A DNA stretch of 64,000 nt, from the NCBI GenBank assembly GCA_947495075.1, contig CANLXH010000002.1, positions 434,001 to 498,000 on the forward strand, read 5' to 3'. Origin of the DNA: an uncultured Croceitalea sp. Its GTDB lineage: Bacteria; Bacteroidota; Bacteroidia; Flavobacteriales; Flavobacteriaceae. The position numbers and the translations under genes are program-made. The notes beneath the pieces are model-generated. The model did no database searches, had not been told where the DNA came from, and was given only the letters and a program-made list of their open reading frames with translations. Every line of letters begins with the position of its first letter. Position 1 is the stretch's first letter. This document shows positions 1 through 8,669 of this stretch, one piece after another.

Positions 1-116
1 TTCATTGTTACAAATAGCTTTCATTTTAGTCTAACTGAATAGTTACATTTTAAAAAAAATGCAATAGATTTTAAATCTTTCGTCTTTATAAATGAAGACC
101 AATACAAAACCTGTAG

Positions 117-653
117 ATGGGTTCTAAGAAAAGTAACACCCAACTTAACGATTTCTTTAGAGAAGAATATAACTCGCTCAAAGGGTATGTGCGTTCAAAA
201 ATTGAACATACCTCAGAGAGTGATGCTGAAGATATTATACAGGATGTCGCCTTACGGATATTTTCTAGACCTATAGATGCTTTACCCATCCATAATGTGG
301 GTGGCTTTGTTTACAATGCTATAAAAAACAGAATTATAGACGTTATACGGGTGAAAAAAGAAAGAATCTCAAATGAGAAAGCAATAGAAGACTTATGGAC
401 AGAATTTACAGAGTTGTTTTATGGAGGTATTTCAAATGAATATTCAGAACAATTAAAAGTAAATCTAAAAAATGCGATACAGGATTTAAAACCACTTTAC
501 AGAGATATCATTTTAGCGGTAGATTTTGAAGGATATAGCTATAAGGAAATTTCAGAAGAAACAGGGATATCTCAAGGAACTTTAATGTCTAGAAGGCATA
601 GGGCAATGTCTATTCTTTTAAAAAAATTAGAAATAAAAAATAATAAAACTTAA
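117..653 (+). CDS. ECF-type RNA polymerase sigma factor
   Basis: A 178-residue sigma-70 family protein, the usual ECF length. Region 2 is seen at about residues 15-85, with the acidic ESDAEDIIQDVALRIF segment. Region 4 is at about 115-172, with the helix-turn-helix YKEISEETGISQGTLMSRRHR. It should direct RNA polymerase to a small regulon. The ATG at 117 is the only sensible start. The next gene begins 5 bp after the stop, so the two are probably co-transcribed. No classical anti-sigma domain (zinc-binding ZAS or FecR) is seen next to it; the following membrane protein may take that role, which is inference. The regulon is unknown. Confidence 0.9.
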   Translation: MGSKKSNTQLNDFFREEYNSLKGYVRSKIEHTSESDAEDIIQDVALRIFSRPIDALPIHNVGGFVYNAIKNRIIDVIRVKKERISNEKAIEDLWTEFTELFYGGISNEYSEQLKVNLKNAIQDLKPLYRDIILAVDFEGYSYKEISEETGISQGTLMSRRHRAMSILLKKLEIKNNKT

Positions 654-658
654 AATAT

Positions 659-1084
659 ATGGAACATAAAGAAAGGATTGAAAAAAGTGTAGAAAATAAA
701 GTAGAGGTAGGTATCACCAAAGTAGTTAAGGTTATCTTCTTTATTATTCTTGGAATTCTCATAGCCTTTTTGGTAGGCTATATTGTAATGCGTCTATGGA
801 ACTGGCTAATGCCAGATCTTTTTGGACTTCCAATGGTTGGCTATTGGCAAGCTGTTGGTATCCTAATTTTAGCAAAAATAATCTTTGGTTTTGGTAGAGG
901 CGATGGTCCTGGTGGAAATAAAAAAAGTAAATCCAAAAATTGGTCTAACTATAGAAAGTGTGGACCAATTAGAAGCGATTTTTCTGAATGGAAACATTAT
1001 GACCAATTCTGGAAAGATGAAGGCGAAGAAGCCTATGAAAAATACTTAGCCAATATTAAAAATAAAAGAGAAAGTTATGACTAA
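659..1084 (+). CDS. Membrane protein in sigma-factor operon
   Basis: A 141-residue protein I do not recognise as a named family. Two hydrophobic segments are visible, at about residues 22-46 and 60-80. Before them lies a charged N-terminus. After them comes a glycine-rich linker (GFGRGDGPGG) and a soluble, charged C-terminal tail of about 55 residues rich in Lys, Trp and Glu. It lies 5 bp behind the ECF sigma factor and overlaps the start of the next small gene. Position and topology would fit a membrane anchor or an anti-sigma-like partner, but no sequence motif proves that. Confidence 0.75.
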   Translation: MEHKERIEKSVENKVEVGITKVVKVIFFIILGILIAFLVGYIVMRLWNWLMPDLFGLPMVGYWQAVGILILAKIIFGFGRGDGPGGNKKSKSKNWSNYRKCGPIRSDFSEWKHYDQFWKDEGEEAYEKYLANIKNKRESYD

Positions 1085-1229
1085 AGACAAGAATAACCCA
1101 ACATATAAGAAACATAGATATAAATACAAATCGTTTTTCTGGAGTTTAAGTAATAAAACGACAATTGAGTCCAATTCTAAACCTCAAGATCGTTCTAATA
1201 CTGATATTTCTATAATAGAAAATGAATAA
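1077..1229 (+). CDS. Small basic hypothetical protein (50 aa)
   Basis: An ATG at 1077 overlaps the end of the preceding gene by 8 bp and opens a 50-codon frame ending TAA at 1227-1229. The product begins MTKDKNNPTYKKHRYKYKSF; it is Lys/Arg/Tyr-rich in its first half and polar after that, with no signal peptide or membrane segment. The overlapping start and direct continuation of the sigma-factor operon argue for a real, translationally coupled gene. No family is recognised. Confidence 0.5.
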   Translation: MTKDKNNPTYKKHRYKYKSFFWSLSNKTTIESNSKPQDRSNTDISIIENE

Positions 1230-1261
1230 TTAAAGATTTGTTAAAAAAATGTAAAAACTTA

Positions 1262-1289
1262 GGAAACTTTTTTTGTTTTTAAAGTTTCC
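1262..1289. promoter_or_regulatory. Inverted repeat, candidate TetR operator
   Basis: GGAAACTTT (1262-1270) and AAAGTTTCC (1281-1289) form a perfect 9-bp inverted repeat with a 10-bp spacer. It lies directly before the -7 element of the TetR/RND operon and covers the expected -33 region. Size, symmetry and position fit the binding site of the adjacent TetR repressor. Binding itself is inferred. Confidence 0.6.
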
Positions 1290-1293
1290 AACT

Positions 1294-1301
1294 TACATTT
1301 G
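1294..1301 (+). promoter_or_regulatory. Promoter -7 element of the efflux operon
   Basis: TACATTTG matches the Bacteroidota -7 consensus TAnnTTTG exactly. A TTTG at 1272-1275 lies 18 bp upstream as a possible -33 element. The predicted transcript start is a few bases before the ATG at 1312, so the leader would be very short. This also makes the TTG at 1273 an unlikely start codon. Confidence 0.6.
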
Positions 1302-1311
1302 CTCTCCAATT

Positions 1312-1917
1312 ATGAGAGATAAGATCTTACAAAAAGCAACGGACCTATTTTTAAACCTTGGGTTTAAAAGTGTTACCATGGATGATTTAGCCAATGAAAT
1401 GGGGATTTCCAAAAAGACCATTTATTCCCATTTTATGAATAAGACAAAATTGGTTGAAGAAACAACCATGAATCTTTTTTGGGTTATTTCTAACGGGATA
1501 GATCATATAGTATCTCAAAAACACAATCCTATCGAGGAACTTTACGAGATAAAGAAATTTGTAATGGCACGCCTTAAAGATGAGAAATCGTCTCCGCAAT
1601 ACCAACTGCAAAAATACTATCCTAAAATACACCAAACATTAAGAAGTAAACAGTTTGAAGTTATGCAAGATTGTGTAGTGGATAATATAAAAAGAGGTAT
1701 TGATATTGGTATTTATAGGGAAAATCTAAACATTCAATTTGTAGCTAGAATATATTTTTCTGGTGTAAACAGCCTTGGCGATGACGATTTGTTTCCAAAT
1801 ACCATGTTTACAAAAGTTGAACTTGAGGACTACTTTCTAGAATATCACCTACGTGGTATAGTTACTCCGAGAGGAAGAAAAAAATTAAATGAAATCATCA
1901 ACTCAAATCAAGAATAA
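1312..1917 (+). CDS. TetR/AcrR family transcriptional regulator
   Basis: A 201-residue protein from the ATG at 1312. The N-terminal TetR DNA-binding domain starts MRDKILQKATDLFLNLGFKS and contains the helix-turn-helix VTMDDLANEMGISKKTIYSHF at about residues 24-44. The remaining ~150 residues form a helical ligand-binding region without a recognisable ligand signature. The open frame extends back to a TTG at 1273, but that lies in the promoter, so I start at 1312. Its stop (1915-1917) directly abuts the TolC-like gene, so it heads the efflux operon and most likely represses it by binding the palindrome at 1262-1289. Confidence 0.92.
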   Translation: MRDKILQKATDLFLNLGFKSVTMDDLANEMGISKKTIYSHFMNKTKLVEETTMNLFWVISNGIDHIVSQKHNPIEELYEIKKFVMARLKDEKSSPQYQLQKYYPKIHQTLRSKQFEVMQDCVVDNIKRGIDIGIYRENLNIQFVARIYFSGVNSLGDDDLFPNTMFTKVELEDYFLEYHLRGIVTPRGRKKLNEIINSNQE

Positions 1918-3279
1918 ATGCAAAAAATAACATTAATAGCACTCATTTTATTTTTGCCTTGGTCGGTTTTATCACAAGACCAGGACAACAACTATAGTCT
2001 AGAAGAAGCTATTGCTTATGCCTTGGAGCATAACTATAGTTCCATAAATGCTAGTAGGGATTTAATAGATGCTCAAAAACAAAAATGGGAAACTATAGCA
2101 ACTGGATTGCCCCAAATAAGTGGAGCAATAACTTATCAAAACCAAATAAAACAACCCATAAATCAATTTCCATCTATTCTAGTACCAGAAGAGTTTTTAC
2201 CTCCGGGCGTAGTACAAAGTCCAGAAGTATTTGTACCTATTGTTTTTGGACCACCCCAAACTGCAACTGCAACTGCCACACTTAGACAGCAAATATTTGA
2301 TGGGTCTTATATAGTTGGCGTACAAGCAACCAAAGCCTTCTTGGAATACAGTAAAAACAATAAAGAAAAGACAGACTTAGAAGTTCGTAAAGCTGTAGTT
2401 GAAGCTTATGGTAATGTGCTTCTAGCTAAGGAAAGTGTCAAAATTCTAGAGAATAACAAAGAAACCTTAGATAAGAATCTATTTGAAACTAAGAAAATAT
2501 TCGAAAATGGTCTAGGTGATGAAGAAAGTGTAGACCAGCTAAAAATAACATTATCCTCTATTGAAAATCAATTAAAAAATGCCAAAAGATTAGAAAAAAT
2601 AACCCTTCAAATGTTGAATTTAATGATGGGTATTCCTATTAACTCGGCAACGATTTTGACAGAAGATTTAGATGTCTTAACTCAAAAACAAATAGATTTT
2701 GGACTATTAAATACTGATTTTAATGTTGAAAATAATATTGATTACAAAGTAGTTAACAATTTAAATGAACAACGATATTTTGAGTTAAAGCTTGCAAAAA
2801 GTAGAGCTTTACCCACACTCAATGCATTTGTAAATTATGGGGGTTCATCGTTTAGTGATAGTTTTAATTTTTTAAGTAATGGACAAGAATGGTTTGGCTC
2901 TTCTGTTTTAGGAGCAGATTTACAGATTCCTATTTTTAGTTCTTTAAAAAGAAGCGCAAGTACACAACGCGCAAAGATTGCTTTAGAAAAAGCTAAAACA
3001 CAATTAACAGAAATTCAAGACCAAGTTAGATTACAATTAGAGAGTGCTAAAAGTGATTATATCCTTGCTATTGAAGAATATGAAACTTCTAAACAAAATT
3101 TAGGACTTGCAGAACGTATAGAAAATAAAAATCAAATTAAATATACTGAAGGCTTGGCAACAAGTTTTGAGCTTCGTCAAGCACAAACACAATTATATAC
3201 CACCCAACAAGAGTATTTACAATCTATGGTTAATGTTATTAACCGTAAAACTGCTCTTGAAATCGTACTTAATCAATAA
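1918..3279 (+). CDS. TolC family outer membrane efflux protein
   Basis: A 453-residue protein with a signal peptide (about residues 1-19, cleavage after VLSQ). Two repeated outer membrane efflux protein domains, rich in Ala, Leu, Gln and Glu, form the alpha-helical barrel arms (for example about 150-240 and 340-440). It should form the outer-membrane channel of the tripartite pump encoded with the next two genes. Its ATG follows the TetR stop without a gap, and the adaptor gene starts 24 bp after its stop. The length is usual for TolC/OprM proteins. The exported substrate cannot be told from sequence. Confidence 0.92.
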   Translation: MQKITLIALILFLPWSVLSQDQDNNYSLEEAIAYALEHNYSSINASRDLIDAQKQKWETIATGLPQISGAITYQNQIKQPINQFPSILVPEEFLPPGVVQSPEVFVPIVFGPPQTATATATLRQQIFDGSYIVGVQATKAFLEYSKNNKEKTDLEVRKAVVEAYGNVLLAKESVKILENNKETLDKNLFETKKIFENGLGDEESVDQLKITLSSIENQLKNAKRLEKITLQMLNLMMGIPINSATILTEDLDVLTQKQIDFGLLNTDFNVENNIDYKVVNNLNEQRYFELKLAKSRALPTLNAFVNYGGSSFSDSFNFLSNGQEWFGSSVLGADLQIPIFSSLKRSASTQRAKIALEKAKTQLTEIQDQVRLQLESAKSDYILAIEEYETSKQNLGLAERIENKNQIKYTEGLATSFELRQAQTQLYTTQQEYLQSMVNVINRKTALEIVLNQ

Positions 3280-3303
3280 TCAAAAAACTAAACATAAATT
3301 ACA

Positions 3304-4476
3304 ATGAAAAACATATTCTATTTACTAACGATAACCATCATGCTATCTTCTTGCGGAGGAGGTTCCGAGGTGTCGACAGAAAGTTTGATAGCCGAAAAAG
3401 ATGTAAATGCTATCAGAGCAAAACGAAATGAGATTGTAGGGCAACAAAAAGCACTTGAGAAAGAGATTCGACAATTAGATTCTGCAATAGCCACTTTAGA
3501 TGATAAGGCCAAACTACCTCTAGTCACTACTTTTCTTGCAAAATCTCAAGAATTTAACCATTATCTAGAATTGCAGGGAGATGTAATGACCAAACAGAAT
3601 GTTCTAATTTATCCAGAGTTACCGGGCACTTTATACCGAGTATATGTAAAAAAAGGGCAAAAGGTTTCGAAAGGGCAACTATTAGCTGCTATCGACGATG
3701 GAGGTTTATCAAGTCAATTAGCACAAATGAAAACCCAGACAGCATTGGCTAAAACTACTTTTGAACGTCAAAAAAGACTATGGGAACAGAACATTGGCTC
3801 CGAGATACAGTACTTGCAGGCAAAAACTACATATGAAGCCCAAGAGAGTGCAGTAAAACAAATGCAAAGTCAAGTAGCTAAATCAACCATTCGCGCTCCT
3901 TTTTCAGGAATCATAGATGATGTCATTAAAGATCAAGGTACTGTTGTAAGTCCTGGTCCTGGTTCTGAAGTTTTTAGAATTGTTAACCTTTCCAATATGT
4001 ATATTGAAGTAGAGGTTCCAGAAAGTCATCTGCCCAACGTAACACCTGGTAAAAATGTGAACGTTTACTTTCCCGTTCTTGGGGATAGCGTAAATACAAC
4101 CATTAGGCAAACAGGTAATTTTATTAACCCTAGCAACCGTTCTTTTACTGCAGAAATTCCAGTTCCAAACAAAAGCGGTAAGGTAAAACCAAATCTTACT
4201 GCAAAAGTTATGATTAATGATTATACCAATGAAGAGGCCATTTTAATTCCTCAAAGTATAGTCTCGGAAAATGCAAAAGGCGAGCAGTATGTATATCTCG
4301 TTGATAATGCCGATGATGAGACAGAAGCTATTGCAAAAAAGGCAATCATAATTACAGGTAAAACGCAAGGTGATTTTGTTGAAGTTCTTTCAGGCATTTC
4401 AAATGGTGATGGCGTCATAGATGAAGGTGCAAGAAGTGTAAAAGAGGGCCAAAAGGTGAAAATAAAAAATAGCTAA
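3304..4476 (+). CDS. RND efflux periplasmic adaptor (HlyD/AcrA-type)
   Basis: A 390-residue membrane-fusion protein. The N-terminus carries a lipoprotein signal with Cys near residue 17 (TIMLSSCGGG). A coiled-coil segment follows at about residues 32-68. The biotinyl-lipoyl-like domain is split around a helical hairpin: PELPGTLYRVYVKKGQKVSKG on one side and STIRAPFSGIIDDV on the other. Beta-barrel and membrane-proximal domains complete the protein. It bridges the permease and the TolC-like channel. Unusually for the family, an extra predicted coiled coil lies before the lipoyl region; this is common in Bacteroidota adaptors. It sits mid-operon, 10 bp before the permease gene. Confidence 0.92.
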   Translation: MKNIFYLLTITIMLSSCGGGSEVSTESLIAEKDVNAIRAKRNEIVGQQKALEKEIRQLDSAIATLDDKAKLPLVTTFLAKSQEFNHYLELQGDVMTKQNVLIYPELPGTLYRVYVKKGQKVSKGQLLAAIDDGGLSSQLAQMKTQTALAKTTFERQKRLWEQNIGSEIQYLQAKTTYEAQESAVKQMQSQVAKSTIRAPFSGIIDDVIKDQGTVVSPGPGSEVFRIVNLSNMYIEVEVPESHLPNVTPGKNVNVYFPVLGDSVNTTIRQTGNFINPSNRSFTAEIPVPNKSGKVKPNLTAKVMINDYTNEEAILIPQSIVSENAKGEQYVYLVDNADDETEAIAKKAIIITGKTQGDFVEVLSGISNGDGVIDEGARSVKEGQKVKIKNS

Positions 4477-4486
4477 AGACTTAGAT

Positions 4487-7400
4487 ATGAGTAAGCAAAA
4501 GAAAAAAGTAGACAAAGAATTTAAATTGTCTTCATGGGCTATTGACAACAAAACAACAATGTATGTTTTAATTGCCTTGATTCTCTTTCTAGGAGCATCG
4601 GCCTATTTTAGTATGCCTAGGGAAAACTTCCCGGAGATAAAAGAAACAAAAATCTATATCAGTTCTATTTATCCTGGTAATACCGCAGAAGATATTGAAA
4701 AACTCATTACAGACCCTTTAGAAGATGAACTAAAGACGGTAAGCAATGTAGTTGAAATCACTTCTACCTCACAAGAAGACTATTCTATGATAGTTGTAGA
4801 GTTTGATGAAAGCATTTCAGTTGAGGCTGCTAAACAAAAGGTAAAAGACGAGGTAGATAGTAAAACCTCAGGTGAAGATTGGCCAACTTTTAACGGTGCC
4901 AAGGTAGAACCTAGCGTATTTGACCTAAGCATTTCTGAAGAGACCCCCATACTCAACATCAATATTTCTGGAGACTATCCTGTAGGAAGACTAAAAGAGT
5001 ATGGTGAATATTTGGAGGATAAGATTGAGAGCTTACAGGAAATTAAGCAGGTAGATATTAGAGGTGCTCAGGAAAAGGAAGTTGAAGTTGCTGTTGATAT
5101 TTACAAAATGATGGCTGCTCAAGTTAGTTTTGACGATATCATAAATGCAATAAACCGCGGGAATATGACAACATCTGCTGGTAACCTTATCACAAGCGGA
5201 CAGCGTAGAACTATTCGTATTGTTGGTGAAATAGACAAGCCTGCCGAGTTGGAGAGTTTTGTGGTAAAATCAGAAAACAACAACCCTATTTACCTTAAAG
5301 ATATTGCCCAGGTGCGTTTTAAGGAAGAAGATAAGACCACCTACGCTAGAGAATTCGGAAATCCTGTGGTTATGCTTGATGTTAAAAAACGTAACGGTAA
5401 AAATATGGTGGCTGCTGCTGAGCAAATAGAGGTTATTGTAGCCGATGCCATAGCTAATGTATTTCCTCAAGATTTAGAGGTTACTATAGCTAATGATCAG
5501 TCCTCAAAAACAATTGGACAGGTAGATGATTTGGTCAATAATATCATCTTTGGGATTATTCTGGTAGTAACTGTTTTGATGTTTTTCTTAGGTTTTAAGA
5601 ATGCATTGTTTGTTGGTTTTGCAATACCCATGTCCATGTTTATGTCTCTTATGATTCTGAATCTGTTGGGCTATACTATGAATACCATGATTCTTTTCGG
5701 TTTGATTATGGGACTAGGAATGCTGGTAGATAATGGAATTGTTGTGGTCGAAAATGTCTATCGTTTAATTGACCAAGAGGGAATGAGTCGTGTGGAAGCC
5801 GCTAAAAAAGGTATTGGCGAAATTGCTTTCCCTATCATTATTTCTACACTTACTACGGTTGCGGCCTTTGTTCCGCTTGGTTTATGGCCTGGAGTCATGG
5901 GCCAGTTTATGAAGTATTTCCCTATAACTCTTTCAGTAGTTTTAGGCTCCTCACTCTTTGTAGCAATATTCTTTAACTCTGTTTTGGTGTCTCAGTTTAT
6001 GACTACAGAGGATAAAAATATGCCATTAAAACAGATTATTAGAATTACTGTGATAGTGGGAATAATTGGGTTATTAATCACAATTTTAGGCGGTGCTTAT
6101 CGTGGTCTTGGTACACTAATGTTATTTACGACGCTTATGCTTTGGGCGTACCGATTGTTTCTTAGAAAGTGGGCTAATGGTTTTCAAACCAAAGTATTAC
6201 CAAGATGGGAACGATTTTATGAAAAGGTTTTAGGAAAAGCTCTTGCAGGTAAGATGCCCGTTTTTATTACAATAGGAACCTTTGTATTATTATTTTTAGC
6301 ATTTGGGGGATTTGGTGCCTCGGTAGGTAGTCAACGTACCAAAGTTGAGTTTTTCCCAGATAATACTCCCAATCAGATTGTGGTCTATATCGAATATCCC
6401 GAAGGTACAGATATTGCAAAAACCAATTCCATCACAAAGGATATAGAAGAACGCGTATACAAAATAATCCAAGAAGATTCTTATAAAAATGGCAAGTACA
6501 ACTTTCTAACAGAAAGTGCTGTATCGCAGGTTGGCGAAGGTGCTGGCAACCCTTTTACTGATGGCGGTTCCGCCGCTGAGATGCCGCATCGTGGTAAAAT
6601 AACGGCTACAATGCGCGAGTACAAATTTAGGGAAGGTGCAGATAGTAAAGAATTATTAAAAAAGATTCAAGAAACACTTAAAGATGTATACCCTGGAGTT
6701 GCCATTTCGGTTGAAAAAGACCCTGTTGGTCCACCTGCTGGATATCCTATTAATATTGAATTGGAAGGTGATGATTATTCCGAATTAATTGTGGCCGCCG
6801 AAAAAATGCGCAACTACATTAATTCCAAAAATATCCCTGGTGTTGATGAGCTAAAGATTGATGTAAATAAGTCTAAACCAACCATGCTGGTTGCTGTAGA
6901 TCGAAAAAAAGCTGGAGAACTTGGTGTATCCACGGGTCAAGTGGGTCAACAACTTAGAAATTCCATTTTTGGGGCAAAGGCTGGTATATATAAAGAAGAT
7001 GGCGAAGATTATGATATCTACGTCCGTTTTGATGAAGAAAACAGATACAATACCAGTGCAATTTTTAACCAAAAAATTACTTTTAGAGACCAATCATCTG
7101 GTCAGATTAAAGAAGTGCCTATTTCAGCCGTTGCTAAACAGGTAAACAGCTCAGGTTTTAGCGCCATAAAACATAGAGATGTAGAACGTGTTGTCACTGT
7201 ATATTCTGCCCTAGCTCCAGGTTTTACAGATGCGGCAGCCATCGTAAGTCAAATTCAGAATGAGATGGATAGCTTTTCTGGCATTCCAGCAGATATTAAA
7301 GTGGATTATACGGGTCAGATTGAAGAGCAAAACAAACAAATGACGTTTTTAATGGGTGCCTTTTTTACAGGACTAGGTTTAATATTCTTTATTTTAATAT

Positions 7401-7996
7401 TTCAGTTCAACTCTATATCAAAACCTGGTATTATTATGCTCGCTATTTTCTTGAGTTTAATAGGTGTATTTGGTGGTATTGTTGCTACGGGTAGTGCATT
7501 TGTGATAATGATGACTATGATGGGTATTATCTCGCTTGCAGGTATTGTAGTAAATAATGGTGTGGTGCTCTTGGATTATACGCAACTACTTATTGATCGA
7601 AAGAAAGTAGCACTTGAGTTGGAAGACGATGAATTCTTAAGTAAGGCCGATTTTACCGAAGCGGTTATTAAAGGAGGTAAAGCTAGGTTGCGCCCTGTGT
7701 TATTAACGGCTATTACAACTATACTAGGGTTAATCCCTTTAGCAACAGGATTCAATATTAATTTCTTTTCTTTATTCAGTAAGTTCGATGCCCAAATTTA
7801 CTTTGGAGGTGACAATGTTATCTTTTGGGGGCCTCTCGCATGGACAGTTATCTACGGACTATTAATAGCCACGTTCTTAACACTTATAGTGGTACCGATT
7901 CTATTTAGTCTGGTGTATAAACTTAAGTTAAGGGTCTATAAAAGAAAAATTCGTAAAATAGAAAAAGACAAACAAAATCTAGACCTTGCTGCATAG
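4487..7996 (+). CDS. RND family efflux permease (AcrB/HAE1-type)
   Basis: An inner-membrane proton-driven exporter of 1169 residues, longer than AcrB (about 1050). Hydrophobic helix 1 is at about residues 23-43. Two large periplasmic loops follow, each leading into a bundle of membrane helices. The TM4 segment GLGMLVDNGIVVVENVY contains Asp415, equivalent to the proton-relay Asp of AcrB. The second half repeats the architecture (GIVVNNGVVLLDY). The extra length comes partly from an additional hydrophobic stretch around residues 515-560, between the two halves. It is the last gene of the operon and is followed by a strong terminator. The substrate is unknown; drugs, bile-type detergents or metabolites are all possible. 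Confidence 0.93.
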   Translation: MSKQKKKVDKEFKLSSWAIDNKTTMYVLIALILFLGASAYFSMPRENFPEIKETKIYISSIYPGNTAEDIEKLITDPLEDELKTVSNVVEITSTSQEDYSMIVVEFDESISVEAAKQKVKDEVDSKTSGEDWPTFNGAKVEPSVFDLSISEETPILNINISGDYPVGRLKEYGEYLEDKIESLQEIKQVDIRGAQEKEVEVAVDIYKMMAAQVSFDDIINAINRGNMTTSAGNLITSGQRRTIRIVGEIDKPAELESFVVKSENNNPIYLKDIAQVRFKEEDKTTYAREFGNPVVMLDVKKRNGKNMVAAAEQIEVIVADAIANVFPQDLEVTIANDQSSKTIGQVDDLVNNIIFGIILVVTVLMFFLGFKNALFVGFAIPMSMFMSLMILNLLGYTMNTMILFGLIMGLGMLVDNGIVVVENVYRLIDQEGMSRVEAAKKGIGEIAFPIIISTLTTVAAFVPLGLWPGVMGQFMKYFPITLSVVLGSSLFVAIFFNSVLVSQFMTTEDKNMPLKQIIRITVIVGIIGLLITILGGAYRGLGTLMLFTTLMLWAYRLFLRKWANGFQTKVLPRWERFYEKVLGKALAGKMPVFITIGTFVLLFLAFGGFGASVGSQRTKVEFFPDNTPNQIVVYIEYPEGTDIAKTNSITKDIEERVYKIIQEDSYKNGKYNFLTESAVSQVGEGAGNPFTDGGSAAEMPHRGKITATMREYKFREGADSKELLKKIQETLKDVYPGVAISVEKDPVGPPAGYPINIELEGDDYSELIVAAEKMRNYINSKNIPGVDELKIDVNKSKPTMLVAVDRKKAGELGVSTGQVGQQLRNSIFGAKAGIYKEDGEDYDIYVRFDEENRYNTSAIFNQKITFRDQSSGQIKEVPISAVAKQVNSSGFSAIKHRDVERVVTVYSALAPGFTDAAAIVSQIQNEMDSFSGIPADIKVDYTGQIEEQNKQMTFLMGAFFTGLGLIFFILIFQFNSISKPGIIMLAIFLSLIGVFGGIVATGSAFVIMMTMMGIISLAGIVVNNGVVLLDYTQLLIDRKKVALELEDDEFLSKADFTEAVIKGGKARLRPVLLTAITTILGLIPLATGFNINFFSLFSKFDAQIYFGGDNVIFWGPLAWTVIYGLLIATFLTLIVVPILFSLVYKLKLRVYKRKIRKIEKDKQNLDLAA

Positions 7997-8010
7997 TGAG
8001 GTATTAAAAC

Positions 8011-8048
8011 AAAAAAAGGTCCCATGATTTTATCATGGGACCTTTTTT
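8011..8048. terminator. Bidirectional intrinsic terminator
   Basis: GGTCCCATGAT (8018-8028) pairs perfectly with ATCATGGGACC (8032-8042) across a 3-nt loop. It is flanked by A7 on the left and T6 on the right, so it can end both the efflux operon (+) and the MORN-type gene (-). Confidence 0.92.
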
Positions 8049-8062
8049 ATTTACTAAGAATT

Positions 8063-8416
8063 TTATTTGTCTACGGATACAACTTGAGCGTTGTTCCAAT
8101 CTTTCATATAAGCAATTTTATTATCTTGGAAATCTACTTCTTTTAAAATATCATTTTTCCAAAAGAACCATTTCCCGGAACGTTGTCCATTTTCATAACT
8201 ACCTGAAACTATTTTTTTACCCTCTACATTATACATAAACCATTGTCCATGTAATTTTCCATCAAGTAAAAACCCAGTTTGAGCTACTTCTCCATTATCA
8301 TGGAAATAAGTTGCTTTTATCATTTTACCATCTTTCTCAAAAATTGGTTTAATATCCTGCGCATAGGTATGGACTGAAAATATAACTGCTAAAATTAATA
8401 TCGTTTTCTTCATCAT
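8063..8416 (-). CDS. Secreted MORN-repeat-like protein
   Basis: A 117-residue protein with an N-terminal signal peptide ending near HTYAQ (about residue 20). Tandem MORN/YwqK-type repeats follow: YFHDNGEVAQTGFLLDGKLHGQW, then YNVEGKKIVSGSYENGQRSGKWFFW. Such repeats occur in many flavobacterial exported proteins and in so-called YwqK antitoxins, but there is no toxin gene beside it, so I do not call an antitoxin. Function is unknown. The mRNA start has an AAGGAGA-like ribosome-binding sequence (minus strand, 8434-8440). It is monocistronic. Confidence 0.8.
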   Translation of the reverse strand: MMKKTILILAVIFSVHTYAQDIKPIFEKDGKMIKATYFHDNGEVAQTGFLLDGKLHGQWFMYNVEGKKIVSGSYENGQRSGKWFFWKNDILKEVDFQDNKIAYMKDWNNAQVVSVDK

Positions 8417-8453
8417 TTAAGATTTAAATTACTTCTCCTTTACATTAACGATA

Positions 8454-8461
8454 CAAACATA
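8454..8461 (-). promoter_or_regulatory. Promoter -7 element for the MORN-type gene
   Basis: On the minus strand this reads TATGTTTG, an exact TAnnTTTG match, 37 bp before the start codon at 8416. No clear TTG -33 element is visible. Confidence 0.45.
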
Positions 8462-8550
8462 CAAATTATTTTACCTAAAATACATATTTAAATAACGAAT
8501 AATTTACATTAATTTTACATTAATTATGTAAGTTATTGATTATTAATTTA

Positions 8551-8591
8551 TTGAATTTTTTAAAAATAGAATTCTATATTAAAAAATTCAA
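8551..8591. repeat. Long AT-rich inverted repeat
   Basis: TTGAATTTTTTAA (8551-8563) and TTAAAAAATTCAA (8579-8591) are perfect 13-bp arms. Between them sits a second palindrome, ATAGAATTCTAT (8566-8577), with almost the same centre. It lies between two minus-strand genes, downstream of the SusD terminator and upstream of the MORN-type promoter. It could be a protein-binding site or an RNA hairpin. Confidence 0.55.
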
Positions 8592-8616
8592 TGGATAGAT
8601 ATCGTTTAAATACAAA

Positions 8617-8639
8617 AAAGCCCGCGTAAAACGGGCTTT
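8617..8639 (-). terminator. Intrinsic terminator after the SusC/SusD operon
   Basis: On the minus strand, AAAGCCCG pairs with CGGGCTTT across a 7-nt loop and is followed by a T tract (plus-strand A run 8614-8619). It lies 30 bp after the susD-like stop codon. Confidence 0.88.
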
Positions 8640-8669
8640 CATCACTTTTTATAACCAAAAGAAATTATT

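Noticed and set aside
1-5. Possible minus-strand gene start (ATG at 3-5) running off the left edge
   Set aside because: Only five bases are available; nothing can be supported.
1273-1311. N-terminal extension of the TetR protein from a TTG start
   Set aside because: The extension lies in the palindrome and -7 element; the TetR domain begins right after ATG 1312.
8063-8416. YwqK-type antitoxin
   Set aside because: MORN-like repeats fit, but there is no toxin gene and a secretion signal is present.
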